Origin: Streptomyces colonosanans
GTDB taxonomy: Bacteria; Actinomycetota; Actinomycetes; Streptomycetales; Streptomycetaceae
Direction: 5' to 3'
Length of the DNA: 45,868 nt
Assembly: GCF_001866645.1 (NCBI RefSeq)
Contig: NZ_MLYP01000047.1
Coordinates: forward strand, 1 to 45,868
The translations under genes and the position numbers were made by a program. The notes beneath the pieces were generated by a model that saw only the letters and a list, made by a program, of their open reading frames with translations, was not told the DNA's origin and ran no database searches. Positions 42,380 to 45,868 of this stretch are shown one piece after another (positions within the stretch are counted from its first letter, which is position 1; every line of letters starts with the position of its first letter).

Positions 42380-43515
42380 TCGGTGATGGTGCCTCTCAGG
42401 TAGCCGGCAGCGTGACGGGCGCGTTCCAGCACGTCGTCAAGGTCGTCGCCGTAGGTGTTGACGTGTCCGACCTTGCGGCCGGGCTTCACGTCCTTGCCGT
42501 ACATGTGGATCTTGAGCTGCGGGTCGCGGGCCATGCAGTGCAGGTACGCGGAGTACATGTCCGGGTAGTCGCCGCCGAGGACGTTCACCATGACGGTCCA
42601 GTCGGCGCGCGGGCGCGGGTCGCCGAGCGGGAGGTCGAGGACGGCGCGGACATGGTTGGCGAACTGGGAGGTGATCGCGCCGTCCTGGGTCCAGTGGCCC
42701 GAGTTGTGCGGACGCATCGCCAACTCGTTGACGAGGATGCGCCCGTCGCGGGTCTGGAACAGTTCGACGGCGAGGTGGCCGACGACGCCGAGTTCCTTGG
42801 CGATCGTCAGGGCCAGTTCCTCGGCCTTGAGTGCCAGTTCCTCGTCGAGGTCGGGCGCGGGCGCGATCACGGTGTCGCAGACCCCGTTGACCTGCCGCGA
42901 CTCGACGACGGGGTACGCCACGGCTTGTCCGTGCGGCGACCGCACGACGTTGGCGGCCAGCTCCCGTACGAAGTCGACCTTCTCCTCGGCGAGGACGGGG
43001 ACGCCGGCGCGGAACGGCTCGGCGGCCTCCTCGGCGGAGCGCGCGACCCACACGCCCTTGCCGTCGTAGCCGCCGCGGACGGTTTTGAGTACGACCGGGA
43101 AGCCCTCGCCCTCGGCGGCGAACGCGGCGACGTCCTCCGGGTCGCTCACGATGCGGTGGCGCGGGCACGGCACACCGATCGCATCTAGTTTCGCGCGCAT
43201 CACGCCCTTGTCCTGGGCGTGCACGAGCGCGTCCGGGCCCGGGCGGACGGGGATGCCGTCAGCCTCCAGGGCCCGCAGATGCTCGGTGGGCACGTGCTCG
43301 TGATCGAAGGTGATCACGTCGCACCCCCGCGCAAAGGCGCGCAGCGTGCCCAGGTCGCGGTAGTCGCCGATGACGACGTCATTGACGACTTGCGCCGCGG
43401 AATCCTGGGGAGTGTCACTGAGAAGCTTGAACCTGATGCCGAGGGGGATGCCTGCCTCGTGGGTCATACGAGCAAGCTGGCCCCCGCCGACCATGCCGAC
43501 TACCGGGAACGTCAC
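42376..43515 (-). CDS. purK: 5-(carboxyamino)imidazole ribonucleotide synthase
   Basis: This is a 379-residue ATP-grasp enzyme that carboxylates AIR with ATP and bicarbonate to N5-CAIR. The N-terminal GGGQLARM motif (10-17), the ATP-grasp loop TVRGGYDGKGVW and the ELAMRPHNSGHWT segment are conserved. It is the first gene of the purK-purE-dipeptidase operon. The ATG at 43515 is preceded by GGGGGCG. Confidence 0.97.
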   Translation of the reverse strand: MTFPVVGMVGGGQLARMTHEAGIPLGIRFKLLSDTPQDSAAQVVNDVVIGDYRDLGTLRAFARGCDVITFDHEHVPTEHLRALEADGIPVRPGPDALVHAQDKGVMRAKLDAIGVPCPRHRIVSDPEDVAAFAAEGEGFPVVLKTVRGGYDGKGVWVARSAEEAAEPFRAGVPVLAEEKVDFVRELAANVVRSPHGQAVAYPVVESRQVNGVCDTVIAPAPDLDEELALKAEELALTIAKELGVVGHLAVELFQTRDGRILVNELAMRPHNSGHWTQDGAITSQFANHVRAVLDLPLGDPRPRADWTVMVNVLGGDYPDMYSAYLHCMARDPQLKIHMYGKDVKPGRKVGHVNTYGDDLDDVLERARHAAGYLRGTITE

Positions 43516-43762
43516 GCCCCCAGGGTATCCGTCATGCCAAGGCGGCCGGATTCCGTCCTTGTGAGCACTGTTCGAGGACGCCTGTGACGCTTTGTTTTCG
43601 TTCTCACCTACGTGACCGCTTTCTTTCCGTCCTCATGAACTCGGCTGCGGGCATCGCCCACGACCGCTGGATAGCATGGCGAGGTTTACGGAACCGCTCG
43701 GCGCACACTGCCGACCGGCCGACACGACCGACACAACCGATCCGACGGGGGCTGGCAACACC

Positions 43763-44308
43763 ATGGGCAGTGGTTCCACGGGCCTGAAGGACAAGCCCCA
43801 CGGCGGAATGCGCCAACGGGTGGACCAGTTGATGCGCGAGATCGCCAAGTTCGGCGCGGTCGGTGGGGCGGGTCTGCTGGTCAACCTGCTCGTGTTCAAC
43901 CTGGTGCGACACGCCACCGGGCTCCAGGTGGTCCGGGCCAGCGTCATCGCCACCGTGGTCGCGATCGTCTTCAACTACATCGGGTTCCGCTACTTCACCT
44001 ACCGGGACCGCGACAAGAGCGGCCGCACCCGGGAGATGACGCTGTTCCTGCTGTTCAGCGCGGCGGGCCTGGTGATCGAGAACGGCGTGCTGTACCTGGC
44101 GACCTACGGATTCGGCTGGGACGGCCAGCTGCAGAGCAACGTCTTCAAGTTCCTCGGCATCGGCCTGGGGACGCTGTTCCGTTTCTGGTCGTACCGCACG
44201 TGGGTCTTCAAGGCGCTGCCGGTCCGCGAGACCGTGGTGGGCGCGGAGTCCTTCCTCGCGGCGGAGGCGGAGGAGCAGGGGCGACGCGGGCAGCGCGTCA
44301 ACCGCTGA
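43763..44308 (+). CDS. GtrA-family membrane protein
   Basis: This is 181 residues from the ATG at 43763. An upstream ATG at 43676 (29 extra residues, Thr/Asp/Pro-rich) is an alternative. Neither has a strong ribosome-binding site. Four membrane helices are visible, near residues 26-46, 56-74, 90-110 and 125-140. Family motifs are KFGAVGGAGLLVNLLVFN and FNYIGFRYFTYRD. GtrA-type proteins are thought to flip or handle polyprenyl-linked sugars, often with glycosyltransferases. The recalled mycobacterial ortholog Rv3277 lies in the same place beside purK. It is a candidate partner for wall-polymer export. Confidence 0.9.
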   Translation: MGSGSTGLKDKPHGGMRQRVDQLMREIAKFGAVGGAGLLVNLLVFNLVRHATGLQVVRASVIATVVAIVFNYIGFRYFTYRDRDKSGRTREMTLFLLFSAAGLVIENGVLYLATYGFGWDGQLQSNVFKFLGIGLGTLFRFWSYRTWVFKALPVRETVVGAESFLAAEAEEQGRRGQRVNR

Positions 44309-44338
44309 GCCCGGCCCCGTCCCCTCGACCGGCCCGGG

Positions 44339-45616
44339 CTACCTGACCGTCCGCTCCGGCGCCTCCCCTGACGGGGACGCCTTCAGCGGAGTGCGGGACA
44401 GGAACAGGCCGAAGACCGGGGGTGCGGTCTGGAGCATCTCCAGACGACCGCCGTCGGCCTCCGCGAGGTCGCGGGCGACCGCGAGACCGATGCCCGTGGA
44501 GTTGCGGCCGCTGATGGTGCGCTCGAAGATGCGGGAGCCCAGCTGGGGCGGCACGCCCTGGCCCTCGTCGGTGACCTCCACGACCGCCTGGTTGCCGGTG
44601 ACGCGGGTGCGCAACGCGACCGTGCCGCCGCCGTGCATGAGCGAGTTCTCGATCAGTGCCGCCAGGACCTGGGCGACCGCGCCGGGGGTGCCCACGGCCC
44701 GCAGATGCCGTTTGCCGGAGCTGACGATCGCCCGTCCCGCGCTGCGGTAGGCGGGACGCCACTCGGCGATCTGCTGCTGGATGACCTCGTCGAGGTCGAA
44801 GGAGACGGCGGAGCCGGTGCGCGGGTCGCGGGCGTTGGTGAGCAGCCGCTCCACCACGTCCGTGAGCCGCTCCACCTGCGTCAGCGCGATGGTCGCCTCC
44901 TCCTTAACCGTGTCCGGGTCATCGGTGAGGGTGATCTCCTCCAGGCGCATGGAGAGCGCGGTGAGAGGCGTACGCAACTGGTGCGAGGCGTCCGCGGCCA
45001 GGCGCCGCTCGGCCGTCAGCATGCGGGCGATCCGCTCGGCGGAGGAGTCGAGGACGTCGGCGACCCGGTCCAGCTCGGGGACGCCGTACCGCTTGTGCCG
45101 CGGGCGCGGGTCGCCGGAGCCGAGCCGCTCCGCGGTCTCGGCGAGGTCGGTGAGGGGCGAGGCAAGGCGGTTGGCCTGCCGTACGGCGAGCAGCACCGCG
45201 GCGATGATCGCGAGCAGTGCGACCAAGGCGATGATCAGCAGCGTGCGGCCGACCTCGCGGGTGACGGTGGAGCGGGGTTCCTCCACCCGGACGGTCTCAC
45301 CGCCCTCGCCCTTGGCCATGGAGTGGATCACATCGCCGGTGGGCTTGGTGCCGGCCTTGATGGTCGACTGCCCGGGGATGTCGATCTCCGCGTACTTGTC
45401 GCCGGTGACCTGGTCCTTGAAGAGCGCGCCCTTGACCGTCTCGTCACTGAGGAGACGGCTGTCCACGATGCTGGCGAGCCGCAGCGCCTCGGAGTCGACG
45501 CGCTCCTGGGCGCTGTTGCTGATCGTTCGGCTCTCGACGATCACGAGGGAGACGCCGAAGACGGCGATCACCACAAGGACGACGGCGAGGGTGGACTGGA
45601 TGAGACGACGACGCAC
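44339..45616 (-). CDS. Two-component sensor histidine kinase with HAMP domain
   Basis: This is 425 residues from a GTG at 45616, preceded by GGAGG. There are two membrane helices (9-28 and 124-146) around an extracytoplasmic sensor loop of about 95 residues, then HAMP (147-200), the H-box ADASHQLRTPLTAL (H212), the N-box LIENSLMHG (N324), the G1 box DEGQG (350-354) and the G2 box STGIGL (373-378). A complete kinase. No response-regulator gene lies beside it inside the window; one may start just past the right edge. Signal and target are unknown. Confidence 0.94.
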   Translation of the reverse strand: MRRRLIQSTLAVVLVVIAVFGVSLVIVESRTISNSAQERVDSEALRLASIVDSRLLSDETVKGALFKDQVTGDKYAEIDIPGQSTIKAGTKPTGDVIHSMAKGEGGETVRVEEPRSTVTREVGRTLLIIALVALLAIIAAVLLAVRQANRLASPLTDLAETAERLGSGDPRPRHKRYGVPELDRVADVLDSSAERIARMLTAERRLAADASHQLRTPLTALSMRLEEITLTDDPDTVKEEATIALTQVERLTDVVERLLTNARDPRTGSAVSFDLDEVIQQQIAEWRPAYRSAGRAIVSSGKRHLRAVGTPGAVAQVLAALIENSLMHGGGTVALRTRVTGNQAVVEVTDEGQGVPPQLGSRIFERTISGRNSTGIGLAVARDLAEADGGRLEMLQTAPPVFGLFLSRTPLKASPSGEAPERTVR

Positions 45617-45684
45617 GGGGCCCTCCGGGCGATGGCTTTACGTTGACCAGTGTGCCCTGGGCACGGTCGGCTCCCCGAGTGGGG

Positions 45685-45706
45685 CGGCGCCCCTTGAGGG
45701 GCGCCG
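45685..45706. repeat. Perfect inverted repeat upstream of the histidine kinase gene
   Basis: CGGCGCCCC (45685-45693) and GGGGCGCCG (45698-45706) pair over nine bases around TTGA. It lies 69 bases before the kinase start on the minus strand. It could be a terminator of a gene beyond the edge or a leader hairpin of the kinase gene. Confidence 0.55.
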
Positions 45707-45764
45707 GGGTAGTGACGTCGGTGTCACAGTGCTGGCGCCCTGACGGGCGACGAATGCCGGACCA

Positions 45765-45868
45765 CTAGTGCCCCGGCAGGCAACGTTTGCCCGTTAAGGA
45801 GCGGCGTTCGGTGCGTGCTCTCGGCGTGCCGGCCGGAAGCCCTCGTACTGGACGTACTTGGGCTTTCG
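45765..45868. repeat. Dispersed intergenic repeat (copy 2), cut by the window edge
   Basis: Like the copy at 29645-29780, this element begins CTAGTGC and about 80 bases later has CGTACTGGACGTACT, framed by the inverted repeat AAGCCC (45837-45842) / GGGCTT (45860-45865). The middle differs (it has TGCCCGTTAAGGAGCGGC). It probably belongs to a Streptomyces-type repeat family. The element continues past 45868. Confidence 0.7.

Overview
This is a high-GC actinobacterial chromosome segment, almost certainly from a Streptomyces. It carries the sporulation regulator whiB, a Streptomyces-type rRNA leader at the left edge, GTG and TTG starts, strong G+C bias at third codon positions, and two copies of a dispersed Streptomyces-like intergenic repeat. 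Gene order largely follows what I recall of the Mycobacterium tuberculosis block from sahH to purK and GtrA (Rv3248c to Rv3277). This is therefore mostly an ordinary, conserved actinobacterial core region. No phage, IS element, CRISPR array or tRNA was seen.

Layout. 1-200: promoter and leader of an rRNA operon running leftward out of the window. 275-4728: SpoIIM-like and RDD membrane proteins (divergent), an unknown protein and S-adenosylhomocysteinase. 5110-10372: a CDF metal transporter and the mannose-phosphate block (manA, SIS protein, Trm112-like peptide, manB). 10688-17657: a DUF3499 protein, a small protein of the zincin-like family with a degenerate active site, a DUF5719 secreted protein coupled to a giant membrane glycosyltransferase, and whiB. 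18113-21378: a cysteine-rich short ORF (possible leader peptide), a cysteine dioxygenase and the F420 genes fbiA-fbiB. 21483-25218: an AlkA-like DNA glycosylase, a mannose-1-phosphate-guanylyltransferase-like nucleotidyltransferase and a secreted PGRP/amidase. 25359-36650: a TIGR03089 protein and five LytR-CpsA-Psr (LCP) paralogues, interrupted by an ExoA-like glycosyltransferase and an acyl-CoA thioesterase. 36778-39231: a VOC/CGNR divergent pair with a palindromic operator, and UDP-glucose 6-dehydrogenase. 39420-45616: acyl-CoA dehydrogenase, M19 dipeptidase, purE-purK, a GtrA-like protein and a sensor histidine kinase.

How the genes fit together. The dominant theme is the cell envelope. 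ManA, ManB and the nucleotidyltransferase would make mannose-6-P, mannose-1-P and GDP-mannose (or a related NDP-sugar). Ugd makes UDP-glucuronate. Two glycosyltransferases and a GtrA protein could assemble or translocate glycans. The five LCP proteins are expected to attach polyprenyl-linked glycopolymers to peptidoglycan, and the amidase acts on peptidoglycan.

The observations most worth follow-up are: the 28-codon ORF ending in three closely spaced Cys codons upstream of cysteine dioxygenase; in-frame insertion of palindromic or dispersed repeats into manB and into the cysteine dioxygenase gene; loss of the zinc-site histidines in the zincin-like protein; tandem 16-bp palindromes at 23879-23918; and the operator-like inverted repeat between the VOC and CGNR genes.
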